Assembly (NCBI GenBank): GCA_029204225.1
Contig: CM055109.1
Location: 4,056,299-4,120,298, forward strand
Reading direction: 5' to 3'
From: Diphasiastrum complanatum
Lineage: Eukaryota; Streptophyta; Lycopodiopsida; Lycopodiales; Lycopodiaceae
DNA: 64,000 nucleotides
Part shown: positions 47,720 to 58,869 of the stretch, piece by piece
Numbering within the stretch: the stretch's first letter is position 1
Layout: the number at the start of each line of letters is the position of its first letter
The notes under the pieces: model-generated
The model's database searches: none
What the model saw: the letters and a program-made list of their open reading frames with translations, nothing else
What the model was told of the DNA's origin: nothing
Translations under genes and position numbers: made by a program

Positions 47720-49850
47720 CTACACAGACATTAAGATAGCCCCAAACCATTTCGATCTATGCAGCACAACCATTGCTCTCAGGACTTCCACCCCTTCATT
47801 ACAGACCACACAACTTTTGTCCTGACTAGCGCGAAGCTCAGTCTCAACCGACGCTTCACGCTCCTTCCCAAGCCAAGCCACGACTCTCATCTGGACCGGA
47901 CTACTACACATTGACTCTCGACCGAGCCACTACAGAACAATCTTGCCATGTCTTGAGTTAAATCTCAACTGACATATTGGCTAATTAGTTCTTTTGAAAT
48001 GCTGATGGTGGGCTACTAAGATGCACATGAAAAACAGGGATTACAAATTCGCTGCAATGAACAATGCAACAATGTTATTTCTTGTTCAGTTGTGACTCTT
48101 AAATTGAGGCATTTCGAGGGTGATAGGTCTTTGGTAAACCCTTACCAAAAGCCTCAGAGGTTAATTGACATGTTCTCGAATGAAGATGATTGGGTTCTGG
48201 ATCTATTTGCGAAAACAAGTATTAAGATGTGTTTCCTTTGCTAACAATTAGTTTTCATTATTAAGTATTAAATTTAGAAGCTAATTTTGTTTTAGATGAA
48301 TAACTTATGAGTTTACATTCAAATGTAGGTACTACCACATGTTGTGCAGTCACAAAAAATAGGAATTGTGTAGTTGTTGAAATGGATGAAGTCCAAGCGA
48401 CCTACATTGAGATAAGTCTCAACCGATGCATTTGCTCATGTCTCAACTGACACATTTGCTTAAATCTCAACCGACACATTTGCTCAAGTCTCAACCGACA
48501 CATTTGCTCACGTCTCAAGCGACGCATTTGCTCGATGCATTTGTTTCATCTCAACCGATGCATTTGCTCACGTCTCAACCGACGCATTTGCTCGACGCAT
48601 TTGTTTCATCTCAACCGACGCACTTGCTCACGTCTCAACCGACGCACTTGCTCATATCTCAACTGATGCATTTGCTCACGTCTTGACCGACACTCTCACG
48701 TCAGATCTCGACTGATGACCTCGTGTCAGATCTCGACCGACAGCTTCTGTCCCAATCTCAACCGACGACCTCGCATCAGAACTCAATCGACGACCTCGCG
48801 TCATAACTCAACCGATGACCTCGCGTCATAACTCAATCGACGACCTCGCGTCAGATCTCGACCGATGCCTTCACGTCAATTCTCGACCGACGGATGCTCT
48901 CAAATCTCAACCGACCCTTAAACCATTGAGACCATCATAAAACACACTACAGTCATTGTGACCACCTTCCAGCCGTAACAACCGCATTGCTCCGTAGTGA
49001 CCGCTCTGCACCGTGAGAACTGCATTGAGCCGTAGGGAATACATTCCACAAAACCCCATTGCTTCACACCTTGCACCGTAGCCATCGCACACACCTACCA
49101 TACACTGTAGTGATGCCTTGAGCCACAACCATCGTCAACAACAGCACCGCACCTATCGTAAGCACCGCCATCACACACCTACACTCTTCCAACGGTAAAA
49201 ACCGAATCCCAGAGATTCCACCAGCCGTATTGAACCGTAGTGACCACAATCCACTCATGTCATTCCTTCACCCGTAATAATCGGCATACATACATTCCAC
49301 TGCCGCCAATCGTAACCCATCATAAACTATATGACCGCAAACCGTCGCTAACCCATCACAATCTGTACGGACTTGCAATCCATCGTAACCCGTAAGTACA
49401 TCACCCACCGCAAACCATTGCCCTCCATCCCGAACTGTAGGATCCGTCCACCATCGCAACCACACGTAATTCACTGTCATTCACTCTTGTCACTCCTCAA
49501 ACCGTGGAAATCGCAAGATTGCAATATAACGACCACCTACGAATTCGACTGCTCCACCGCATTCTAATTATACTCAATCATTTTCCGCATACGTCCATCC
49601 TAAACCCATCAAAAAAACTCCATGACCACTGCATCCACCTGCACCCATCTCCATTCGCCATCCTCGCAACAGATTCCAACTGACACTGCATTAGACCGCT
49701 GCCACCACATTCAGCCGTATCAACCGCCACTGGTCGCATTGCACTCGCAGCCATCGTGGACCCGTAGCAACCACATTCCAACAACCGTAGCTACCGTAAT
49801 AAGCGTCCAAGGGCCTATTTACACAATCATACGATACTCTACGAGTTGTT
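47720..49850 (+). repeat. Gypsy L leader with satellite-like repeats
   Basis: Between PBS and gag lie about 2.1 kb with no ordinary gene. From about 47840 a CTCAACCGACGC-type motif recurs; at 48420-48680 it forms a 24-bp tandem array (TCTCAACCGACGCATTTGCTCACG), readable as an artefactual SQPTHLLT repeat. At 48690-48890 it passes into a 25-26-bp variant (CTCGACCGATGACCTCGCGT). From 48910 to 49840 degenerate CCGTAGTGACCGCA-type units continue. A methyltransferase-like fragment (48075-48420) interrupts the early part of the array. Plant Tat-lineage Gypsy elements are known to carry tandem repeats that seed satellites. Confidence 0.7.
48075..48420 (+). pseudogene. N4/N6 DNA methyltransferase-like fragment
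   Basis: A frame ending near 48218 reads VVTLKLRHFEGDRSLVN, PYQKPQRLIDMF, DDWVLDLFAKT. After an intron-like gap with donor A|GTATTAAG and acceptor ATGTAG (about 48219-48327), the frame resumes STTTCCAVTKNRNC, VVVEMDEVQATYIE. Together this follows the C-terminal half of beta-type (N4/N6) DNA methyltransferases: a KP..LI block and the SAM-binding motif I, VLDPFAGSGTT, then A....R.C...E. Here Gly-Ser/Thr-Gly of motif I is degraded (AKTST), so it cannot be active. The DPPY catalytic motif is not in the fragment. No signal, membrane segment or neighbour gene helps. Homology is read from motifs only. Confidence 0.6.
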
Positions 49851-51424
49851 ATGGATCACCCTTACGATCCGAATTCTACGGAGGACTATCCACCAGAGAT
49901 GGTCTCCCCATCCACCGAACAAGCTCGATTTAACAGAAATTCCCGGATGAAATCCCAAGTCCAAGAGCCATCCACCAACCCATTTGACAAATGGGAACCC
50001 ATGCATCATAAAGCTCCATATGAACAACCACATTTTCATGCTGCCGAATCTTCACATGCACGAGCTCACTTAAACGAAGCTTTTGCGAATAATGTTTCAC
50101 GTACTGAAAAACGTACCCCAAAATTAGATTTACCTAAGTACGATGGTAACACTGATCCTCAAAGATTTCTTCAAGTCTTTGAGAACGCATGTGATGTCTA
50201 TGGCGAACCATCACCGGAAGCCATGGTACAGCTCTTTTCGATGACCATGATCGATTGAGTATGAGAGTGGTTTTTTAACCTTGATCGTGAAGATAAGCGC
50301 GACTGGTCACTCTTGAAGGAGGACTTTATCAAATGCTTCAAGCCATTTCGCTTGATCGAAAGTCCTTTTGTCAAGCTAAGTAACATCATAATGACAAAAG
50401 ACGAGAAAGTACGTGACTATATTGAACGATTTAAAAGATTAAAAAGTCAGGTACAAAAACAACCCACTGAACTTTGTTCCAATGATGAATATACATCATT
50501 GAAACAAGCCATGTCTGATGCCATTCGAGAGGAAGGCAAGGACTCTGATGTCGATGAACCACGTGAACGGAGAGCACATCGTGTTGTCCAAGAAGCTCGA
50601 CCAAATGACGAAACTCGAGAACAGTTGTGAAAAACACAGATGGAGTTGCTTAACCAGCAACACCAACAACAGATGGAGAAACTCAAGAAAGAGTTTCAAA
50701 ACACTCTTAAGTCTATCCAGAGTTTGATGTTGGGTCAGTTACCCACTGGCCAAATCCACCATAGATGAGAGAACACGTGGTGTCGAGGTGCACACACTGG
50801 CAATGAGTGCACTTTATACCAACCGGTCCCAGATACTTCCTTGATCAAGTGTGACATCTGCAACTTTATGGGACATACCTCTCTTTATTGCTATTATAAC
50901 CTGAGGAACCAGCCTCACAACCAGCCAGGAGGACATACTCAACCTCCTCGACAACCGTTTATTTCACAAAAACAACACACGCACTACCAACCACAAAAAA
51001 ACCAAGTCCATATACAAGAGTTGCCCAGACAACCTAGACATGAACCTCAACCACAGCTGGCACTCTTAGGACCACCTCCAAGAGGACAACCAGATCTAGG
51101 ACAACCAAAACATAGAAATTCTCGAGAGTCTACACAAACACATCTTGTTGAAAACTCCTACGATTAGTCCTATCATCAAGATACAACACTTCCATCTGCT
51201 AGTTCTCAACATTATCAAACCGACAACTCATACTCGTGCAAACGAGATGAGTATTCAACACCACCAGAAAATCCAGCACAGCTAGCCATCCAAGATGGTT
51301 ATGTTATTGCCATAGGCCCAATGAGCAACTGCTGCTTTATTTGTGGTGAAACGGGACATTTCATGGCTGATTGTAAAGTTAAAAACCAATACCATGCGGA
51401 ATGTCCCGACTGTGTCCGTAAACA
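49851..51424 (+). pseudogene. Gypsy L gag, split by Copia J
   Basis: ATG 49851 opens MDHPYDPNSTEDYPPEM; a retrotransposon gag core follows (KLDLPKYDGNTDPQRFLQVF, WSLLKEDFIKCFKPFRL, VRDYIERFKRLKSQVQ). A stop at 50256-50258 (TGA) and others at 50628 and 50765 interrupt it. A Gln/Lys-rich coiled segment (QMELLNQQHQQQMEKLKKEF) precedes two CCHC zinc knuckles: CDICNFMGHTSLYC (50850-50891) and CFICGETGHFMADC (51333-51374). A third, imperfect knuckle starts CPDCVRKH at about 51401, and the Copia J insertion lies inside it. The reading continues at 57587. Confidence 0.8.
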
Positions 51425-52106
51425 TGTTAAAAATTCACAATTATAGCTTGACTAGTTTTGGTCATATGACTTGTAAATAGTTAGATGGTCATGATGTGGC
51501 TTGTCACACGTGCCAAATAGCATAGGATTCCATTCATAAGGATGTTCTCAAGTAGACCTAAGTGTTAGAACCTTTGGAATGAGTCCAAATTATGCTTAGA
51601 TACAAGGGAGAAAAAATAGGAGCTATTTTTGGTAATTTTTGCATTGTTGAGGGATCTCCAAGATTCCAACCCTAACTTGGTAGGGATGAAAGATCCACCA
51701 AAATTAGCATTAGGGATAGGTTTAGGGCTACTCATACCTGCCCAAAACCGTGATGGATCATGTATATATAGGTGATGATATCTCACCAAAATCAATCAAG
51801 CAATTTCATGTTTTTTCTCTCATAATGGTGCAATTGCTCTCTATGTTCATAATTGTTTGAGTACTTGTGATTACTAATGATTATAGGATTGAATGTAGGT
51901 CTGGTGTACAGTACTCAGACTGTGGGAGGCCGTACTTTCACACGTGTGAAGCCTTCTTCAAGGATTTGGGCCATTTAGTGAGGTTCAAGCATAGATTTTT
52001 GATGGATTTTGATGGTTCAACTTGTGCTAATCTTATGAAATCATAATATATTGTTTCCCTCATCATTTCAAGTGTTTTAGGATCCTTATTTGCTGTAATT
52101 TTTACA
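51425..52106 (+). mobile_element. 5' LTR of Copia J
   Basis: TGTTAAAAATTCACAATT ... GTAATTTTTACA, 682 bp. Contains TATATATA at 51763-51770 as the likely promoter, a partial CACACGTG at 51505 and the full CACACGTGTG at 51939-51948. Confidence 0.95.
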
Positions 52107-52119
52107 TGGTATCAGAGCC
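52107..52119 (+). promoter_or_regulatory. Primer binding site of Copia J
   Basis: TGGTATCAGAGCC directly after the LTR, 13 bases complementary to initiator tRNA-Met. Confidence 0.92.
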
Positions 52120-52917
52120 TAAAGGCTGAAATGAGCTAAATCCTTGGTTTTCATTCAATTTGATCACAATTTTTGATCTAAATCTTGTGTAGATTGGATC
52201 TTAGCATCTAGTATTGATTTTAGAACTCAAAGTGAGTCAAATACATTGGAGATTGGTGTTGTGTGACTTCATTTGCAGGTGTTTAGGTGTCTAAAACTAG
52301 AGGAAAAGTTGAATTCAATTCACATTACCAAGATAGCAAGTTTTGCTTGCTCCAAGCATTGATTTCTAAGCAAGTTTTGGAGGTGATTTCATAGAGGAGG
52401 CTTTCTAGAATTCAAGGAGAGGGAAGATCAGAGTTTCGGGGACTCTTCAAGGCTGTTCTAAGGTGTAGTAGACACCTCCTAAAGTGATTTAGTTTCAGTC
52501 CAACCATTGCTTGACTTATGCACCAAATTAGATCAATTTTTCATCAATTTTGATCATTTTTTGCTTGTGATTGGATAGTAGATTATGTTGCATCCTCATT
52601 AAGTTCCATTTAGATCTTTTACAAGTGATTTTGGAAGTATATTAGGTTGCTGAAATTCACTCTTGATCAGATCATTTGGAAGCTTTAATGTTCTTTATAG
52701 AAAGAGGGGCAATTCTACTAGTATTGTCTACTTCAATCAAGCAAGTGCATTGTTTCTAGTATTCTATGATTTGATTTTGTTAGAGATCATTCTTAGATCT
52801 TTATAGGAAGTCTATTACTGATCTTTTCAGGTCCCTAAGAAGTGGGATAAGGTAGACCTTCAATCAAATCAATAGAAGTAACCTTCATTTGTGTCAAGTC
52901 CTTGATTAGGAGACTAG
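52120..52917 (+). other. Copia J leader
   Basis: About 800 bp between PBS and the polyprotein ATG without any long ORF; it should hold the packaging and dimerisation signals. The last part resembles the leader of element D (18722-19072). Confidence 0.7.
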
Positions 52918-55900
52918 ATGGCATCTATAAATGCATATCTTTTGGATACTAATGAAAGGCTCAACAAAACTAACTATTCCATATGGAAAGTTAGAATGGA
53001 ATCTATCATGACCATGCAAGATCTGATGGAAATTGTAAATGGTAAGGAGGGTGAACCTATTCATTCTCAAGAAAAAGCCAAATACATCAAGAGGTGCAAT
53101 GTTGCACTACATTGCATAAAAATGAATGTTGCAAATGAACTCTTAAGAGAGGTAGGAGATTGCACTTCAGCTCAAGATGCTTGGGAGACTTTGCAAAAGG
53201 TCTATGAATCCAAGAACCAAACTAGAATGTTAGCTTTGAAGAATCAAATCTATAGAAGCTATCAAAAGAAAGGAGAGAGTGCACATACTTTTGTCCTAAG
53301 AGTAAAGGAATTGAACAAAGAGCTAGCCTTTATAGGTGACCCTATCAAGGATGAAGAGCTTGTTCAACTCATATTGAATAAACTAAGCTTTGAATTTGAC
53401 AATTTGGTTCAGGGATATGCAATTATGGGTAAGCTACCCATACTTGAAGAACTCCAAGGCACACTCATGGCCGAGGAATCAAGAAGGAGCCAAATGCAAG
53501 AGAGGATGGATAGGCTTTCCATCCAAGGTGGAGATGACCAAGCTCTCTTCACCAAAGGCAAAGGCAAGTCCAAAGGCAAAGGATCAACATTCAAGAAGTC
53601 TACAAAGCTTGAGGATCAAGAAGGACCCCCAAAGGCATCTCCATCAACCACCAAAGTCAAGAAGGACAAATCAAAGGTGAAGTGCTACTATTGTAGCAAG
53701 ATGGGGCATTATGCCTCGGAATGCTTCAAGAGGAAGCAAGATCAAAGCCAAGCCAACATGAGCAAAGAGGAGGAGGAGGAGAGTTCACATGAGGACTCTC
53801 TCATGATGTCCATATTTTCTTCAACAAGCTTCAAAGGAGAAGATCCTTGGTGGATTGACTCGGGTGCTAGTTCACACATGACTAGTAAAAGGGAGTTTTT
53901 CTCTTCTCTCTTATCTTATGATGGACCTATAGAGTCTATCTATACAGCAAATGATGAAGCTTGTAAGATTGAAGGAGTTGGTAGCATTCACCTTGGCTTA
54001 GGATCTTCCAAAAAGATCAACATAGAAGGTGTTTTGTACATTCCTACAATAACAAAGAATCTACTAAGTGTTGGCCAAATGGTAGACAATGGTTTCAATG
54101 TTGACTTTGCTTCAAATGAATGTTTCATCAAGAAGAAGGGTAAGATAGTGGCTAAGGGCACCAGACTTGGCAAACTTTATAAGCTGGATGCATTTGTGGA
54201 TACTAATGTTGTCATGTTGGCCGAGAAGAGCAAGATATCTACCTTTACTTTATGGCACAAAAGACTTGGACATGTCAACTCGGGTTCCATGGAGGCTATG
54301 ATCAAGGAGGAGTATGCTTTAGGCCTACCAAGGTCTATTGGGAAGGAAGACAAGGTTTGTGAAGCTTGTGCCTTATCCAAGGCACATAAGAAGGTGTTTC
54401 CTAACTCCATCACAAAGTCATCTCATCCTCTTGAACTCATACACTCGGATGTGCACATTGCTAGCACCAAATCTAATGGAGGTTCATCCATGTTTTTAAC
54501 CTTCATTGATGACTACTCAAGATATTGTTGGGTGTTCTTACTTTCCTTCAAGTCTCAAGTATTTGATACTTTTGTAAAGTTCAAGTTGTTTGTGGAAAAG
54601 CATCATAATCATAGCATCAAGATTCTTAGAAGTGACAATGGTGGAGAATTCATCTCCAATGAGTTCAAGGCCTTTTGTGATGAGGAAGGGATCAAGAAAG
54701 AGACTTCTTGTCCTTACACTCCTCAACAAAATGGAGTTGCTGAAAGAAGGAATAGAACATTATGTGAATGTTCTAAGGCTTTAAGATTAGATGCTTGTTT
54801 GCCCAAATCCTTTTGGGGTGAGTCTCTTGTATGTGCAAACTACTTGATGAATAGGGTGTCTTGCAAAGCCATTGAAGGCAAAACTCCTTATGAGATGTTG
54901 TATGGAAAGAAACCCAATCTTAATCACTTGAAAATTTTTGGGTGTATATGTTATGTGCATGTGCCATTGGAAACAAGAACCAAGGAGGATCCATCTTCCA
55001 CAAGAGGGATCATGCTTGGATATGCAAGCTCAAGCAAGGGCTACAATGTCTATCTCCCATCCTTGAACAAATTTGTTGTTTCAAGGGATGTCATCTTTGA
55101 TGAACATCATATGCATATTCTTGAAGAAGGCTCAAGTTCTCCAACAATCAAGAAGAAGATGGCCGAGGAGCAAGATCTTGGTTTTGAGGAGGAGCTCATG
55201 GAGGAGCAAGCACCAAACCCACCTATCACACCAAGGAGATCTTCAAGGGCAAAAGTGGAGCCATCAAGGCTCACATATCAAGGCAAAGGACAGCAAGTTG
55301 AGGGCATCTCATCCACTTCTTATGCTTTATCTAGTTTTGAAGAACCGTCTAATGTTGAAGATGCATTGAACTCCAAAGAATGGTATAAAGCTATGTTGGA
55401 TGAGTATGATGCCTTGATTGAGAATGAAACTTGGTTGCTTGTTGAGAGACCTCAAAGGAATGTAATAGGATGCAAGTGGGTCTTCAAGCTTAAGTTGAAT
55501 GCAAATGGGAGTGTTAACAAACATAAAACAAGATTAGTTGCAAAAGGTTATGCTCAAGAGAGAGGGATAGACTATGAGGAAACTTTTGCACCCGTGGCCA
55601 AGATGGTCACAATAAGACTAATCATTGCACTTGCATCACATTTTGGATGGATTCTATGTCAAATGGATGTCTCTAATGCTTTCTTGAATGGTTTTTTGGA
55701 AGAGGATATCTATATGGAGCAGCCACAAGGGTTCATCAAGCATGGAATGGAGAACAAAGTATGCCATCTCCAAAGAAGCATCTATGGCTTGAAGCAAGCC
55801 TCGAGATCTTGGAATTCAAGACTACATTGCTATCTTATTTCACTTTCTTTTGTTCAAAGTGAATATGATCCCACTCTTTACATTAAGTTTGATGATGTTG

Positions 55901-56886
55901 GCATTGTACTTTTACTCATTTATGTAGATGACATCATCATTAGTGGAAATAGTGTTGATGGTATTGAAAAAATCAAGATAGATCTATCCTTAGAGTTCAA
56001 GATGGTAGATCTAGGGTGTCTTCACTTCATCTTAGGCATAGAAGTACTTAGAGGGTCTGATTTTATCTTTATAAGTCAAGTAAACTATGCTCAAAGTCTT
56101 TTGAAGAAGTTTAAGATGGAAGTATGCAAAAGTGTTGACACACCAATGGAGCAAGATGTAAAAGTGCCAAATGAAGATGATGAAAGATCCTTCATGGACA
56201 TCACTTTGTTTAGGCAACTTATAGGTTCCTTAATGTGGATCACTATAACTAGACCAGATCTTAGCTTTAGTGTATGTAGGTTGAGCCAATCCATGCAAAA
56301 GCCATTGAATATCCATTGGAAAAAGGCTAAGAGGATTCTAAGATACATCTCGGGTACATTGGATTTTGGGATTCTATATAGAGGAGATGTGATTAACCTT
56401 CATGCATTTAGTGATTCAGATTTTGCAGGGGACAAGAGGGATAGGAAATCAACAAGTGCCTATTCAACTTTCATAGGAGAAGGTGTGGTTTCATGGCTTT
56501 CAAAAAAGCAAGAAACTATATCTCTATCTTCAACCGAGGCCGAGTACAAAGCTTTGACAACCACTACAAAGGAGGTACTTTGGATCAAGAGATTATTGGT
56601 GGAACTAAAGATCATGGATTCAGAGGAGGCACCAATCATCTACAATGACAATATATCAGCCCAACACCTTGCATCTAACCCAATCTTCCATGCAAGATCT
56701 AAGCACATTGAGATATGCCATAACTTTGTGAGAGAAATGGTGCAAGCCAAGGAGATTGCTTTGGAGCATGTTCCAAGCAATGAATGTGTAGCTGATCTAC
56801 TTACTAAACCACTTCAAAAGACACCTTTTATGAAGTTCAGATCATCACTTGGAGTGATTAGTAAAGCAATGATTGAACCAAGCTAG
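52918..56886 (+). CDS. Copia J gag-pol polyprotein, 1322 codons, intact
   Basis: Single open frame with all domains in order. Gag N-terminal domain residues 1-240 (NYSIWKVRMESI, KRCNVALHCIKMNV), CCHC knuckle CYYCSKMGHYASEC near residue 258, aspartic protease WWIDSGASSHM near 312, integrase zinc region LWHKRLGH ... CEACALSKAH (about 445-490), integrase core with Asp in LIHSDVH (~507), Asp in LRSDNGGEFIS and Glu in NGVAERRNRT, RT with KARLVAKGYAQ-type block (KTRLVAKGYAQ here) and YVDDIIISG (~1000), RNase H with FSDSDFAGD, STEAEYKAL and HARSKHIE, ending ADLLTKPLQK. Gag and pol share one frame, so gag excess would need splicing or another mechanism. The ATG was chosen because D and K start at the equivalent residue (MASI.AYL, MSSMGGYL). 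Likely autonomous or very recently so. Confidence 0.95.
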   Translation: MASINAYLLDTNERLNKTNYSIWKVRMESIMTMQDLMEIVNGKEGEPIHSQEKAKYIKRCNVALHCIKMNVANELLREVGDCTSAQDAWETLQKVYESKNQTRMLALKNQIYRSYQKKGESAHTFVLRVKELNKELAFIGDPIKDEELVQLILNKLSFEFDNLVQGYAIMGKLPILEELQGTLMAEESRRSQMQERMDRLSIQGGDDQALFTKGKGKSKGKGSTFKKSTKLEDQEGPPKASPSTTKVKKDKSKVKCYYCSKMGHYASECFKRKQDQSQANMSKEEEEESSHEDSLMMSIFSSTSFKGEDPWWIDSGASSHMTSKREFFSSLLSYDGPIESIYTANDEACKIEGVGSIHLGLGSSKKINIEGVLYIPTITKNLLSVGQMVDNGFNVDFASNECFIKKKGKIVAKGTRLGKLYKLDAFVDTNVVMLAEKSKISTFTLWHKRLGHVNSGSMEAMIKEEYALGLPRSIGKEDKVCEACALSKAHKKVFPNSITKSSHPLELIHSDVHIASTKSNGGSSMFLTFIDDYSRYCWVFLLSFKSQVFDTFVKFKLFVEKHHNHSIKILRSDNGGEFISNEFKAFCDEEGIKKETSCPYTPQQNGVAERRNRTLCECSKALRLDACLPKSFWGESLVCANYLMNRVSCKAIEGKTPYEMLYGKKPNLNHLKIFGCICYVHVPLETRTKEDPSSTRGIMLGYASSSKGYNVYLPSLNKFVVSRDVIFDEHHMHILEEGSSSPTIKKKMAEEQDLGFEEELMEEQAPNPPITPRRSSRAKVEPSRLTYQGKGQQVEGISSTSYALSSFEEPSNVEDALNSKEWYKAMLDEYDALIENETWLLVERPQRNVIGCKWVFKLKLNANGSVNKHKTRLVAKGYAQERGIDYEETFAPVAKMVTIRLIIALASHFGWILCQMDVSNAFLNGFLEEDIYMEQPQGFIKHGMENKVCHLQRSIYGLKQASRSWNSRLHCYLISLSFVQSEYDPTLYIKFDDVGIVLLLIYVDDIIISGNSVDGIEKIKIDLSLEFKMVDLGCLHFILGIEVLRGSDFIFISQVNYAQSLLKKFKMEVCKSVDTPMEQDVKVPNEDDERSFMDITLFRQLIGSLMWITITRPDLSFSVCRLSQSMQKPLNIHWKKAKRILRYISGTLDFGILYRGDVINLHAFSDSDFAGDKRDRKSTSAYSTFIGEGVVSWLSKKQETISLSSTEAEYKALTTTTKEVLWIKRLLVELKIMDSEEAPIIYNDNISAQHLASNPIFHARSKHIEICHNFVREMVQAKEIALEHVPSNECVADLLTKPLQKTPFMKFRSSLGVISKAMIEPS

Positions 56887-56888
56887 AT

Positions 56889-56900
56889 AGTGAGGAGGAG
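56889..56900 (+). promoter_or_regulatory. Polypurine tract of Copia J
   Basis: AGTGAGGAGGAG immediately before the 3' LTR, priming plus-strand synthesis. The same tract precedes LTRs of element 1 and K. Confidence 0.85.
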
Positions 56901-57581
56901 TGTTAAAAATTCACAATTCTAGCTTGACTAGTTTTGGTCATATGACTTGTAAATAGTTAGATGGTCATGATGTGGCTTGTCACACGTGCCAAATAGCATA
57001 GGATTCCATTCATAAGGATGTTCTCAAGTAGACCTAAGTGTTAGAACCTTTGGAATGAGTCCAAATTATGCTTAGATACAAGGGAGAAAAAATAGGAGCT
57101 ATTTTTGGTAATTTTTGCATTGTTGAGGGATCTCCAAGATTCCAACCCTAACTTGGTAGGGATGAAAGATCCACCAAAATTAGAATTAGGGATAGGTTTA
57201 GGGCTACTCATACCTGCCCAAAACCGTGATGGATCATGTATATATAGGTGATGATATCTCACCAAAATCAATCAAGCAATTTCATGTTTTTTCTCTCATA
57301 ATGTGCAATTGCTCTCTATGTTCATAATTGTTTGATTACTTGTGATTACTAATGATTATAGGATTGAATGTAGGTCTGGTGTACAGTACTCAGACTGTGG
57401 GAGGCCGTACTTTCACACGTGTGAAGCCTTCTTCAAGGATTTGGGCCATTTAGTGAGGTTCAAGCATAGATTTTTGATGGATTTTGATGGTTCAACTTGT
57501 GCTAATCTTATGAAATCATAGTCTATTGTTTCCCTCATCATTTCAAGTGTTTTAGGATCCTTATTTGCTGTAATTTTTACA
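56901..57581 (+). mobile_element. 3' LTR of Copia J
   Basis: 681 bp; same ends and motifs as the 5' LTR (CACACGTGTG at 57414-57423), with one G missing in the ATAATG(G)TGCAATTG stretch. Confidence 0.95.
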
Positions 57582-57586
57582 AAACA

Positions 57587-58868
57587 CAGTTTCAAGGATT
57601 GTCCTAAACAACCTAACATGATTCTTCCGCACACCATATCTCATCCGAACCTGTTAGAGTTCTCACTAGAGCACAACTCCAACAACAAGAACAGCAGCAA
57701 AATCATGTCAAATCAGCTGACCCCCAGAGAAGCCACTTGACGGCTTCCACATTACCAAAAGATTACCTAGACCCAAAAAGTGGAGCAACGGCAATACAAT
57801 GAGTTTCTAGATGAGTTTTTGCGAGAGGAAGAACATACAGAAAGTCTGTTCTTAGATCAATCCCCGAAAAGGAGCAATCCCTATAGGGACTTGAAGTATT
57901 TTCTGACCTCTTGCAAGCTCAACTCACCATGCCATTTCATACCGCAATAAAATCCTTCACTGGGCTTCAACGTTATATCCATCGAAATTTTCAGCTGCCT
58001 ACTATTCCTAATGAACAGCAGAAAACAGAAGAGATTCCTGAAATTCCCTAGAATCCTATGAATCTGTTGAATATAGGTGTTGCTAAGGGGACTAGCATCA
58101 CCCTACCTTTGTCCTATAAAGACTATCCCGTAGTATCTGCTATCCTAGATAGCGGATCAGGCGTTAATATAATGGCTTTGTCATTGGCAAAGTCATGGGG
58201 CTTCCATACCCTCGATCAACCACGATATAAACTTCGCATGGCTGATCAACGAGTTACTGACCCTGCTGGTCATTTAACAAATATAAAAGTTCGCATAGCA
58301 GATGTCAAATTTGTGCTAGATTGTGTCATCTTAGATTGACCAAAAGATAACAATACATATAAACTCCGTCTTGGTACACCCTGGTTCCAGATGGCAGGTG
58401 TTGTCCAAGATTGGAAGCATAGCAGAATTACCTCTGATAACCACGATAAACGAGTCACAGTTGACTCAACAGGCCATGTCAAGCCCGCCAAGGTATACGA
58501 TGATTGGTCATCCACAACATATGAAAAATCAGATAGCGTCCCGATCCAACCAAAAGGTCACTATACGATATCCACGGACATAATCAATTGGGGTCACGCA
58601 CTAGCCACTATGGACTGTACTGATTCCAATCGATGTCGTATTGAAACTGCTGCAGCAGATGTGGATATTCTCCCATCCTCTACATACATTGACACACCCA
58701 TCATCCCACTTATGATGATTGACCCGATTCCTATAGCGTGGTTCCCAGGAGAACCTAGTGTCTCTACCGCCCATGTTTCGGAAGAAGGTATTCTTTCCAA
58801 GGATGATGTAGACATGATTTTGCCAATGATCTTTACAAGATTTATGATTCAATGATCACTCTCTTACT
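57587..58868 (+). pseudogene. Gypsy L pol 5' part: knuckle end and aspartic protease
   Basis: Gypsy reading resumes after the target duplication with the last Cys of the third zinc knuckle (SFKDCPKQPN). Stops follow near 57740 and 58050. The protease ORF begins at 58058 and has VVSAILDSGSGVNIMA (active-site DSG) near 58132-58180, then KLRMADQRVTDPAG. A stop at 58337-58339 and a frame change lead to the block LGTPWFQMAGVVQDW. The frame 58391-58855 continues with DIINWGHALATMDCTD and PIIPLMMIDPIPIAW. RT, RNase H and integrase are absent: Copia K sequence begins at 58870. Confidence 0.75.
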
Positions 58869-58869
58869 T

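Larger units (their letters stand above)
51420..57586 (+). mobile_element. Intact Ty1/Copia retrotransposon J, nested in Gypsy L
   Basis: Complete element with 5-bp target duplication AAACA at 51420-51424 and 57582-57586. 5' LTR 51425-52106, PBS 52107-52119, leader, one polyprotein ORF 52918-56886, PPT 56889-56900, 3' LTR 56901-57581. By eye the LTRs differ at about five substitutions and one single-base indel over 682 bp, so the insertion is recent. It interrupts the third zinc knuckle of Gypsy L gag. Confidence 0.95.

Noticed and set aside
48426-48686. 86-codon ORF coding for SQPTHLLT repeats
   Set aside because: It is the translation of a 24-bp tandem DNA repeat whose period is a multiple of three; no start context or non-repeat coding sequence supports a protein.
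48420-48900. Possible CRISPR-like array
   Set aside because: Units are contiguous or drift gradually and there are no unique spacers of constant length; the host is a plant.
51565-51795. Minus-strand 76-codon ORF present in both J LTRs (also 57041-57271)
   Set aside because: Its duplication reflects the two LTRs; it overlaps the LTR promoter and shows no known domain.
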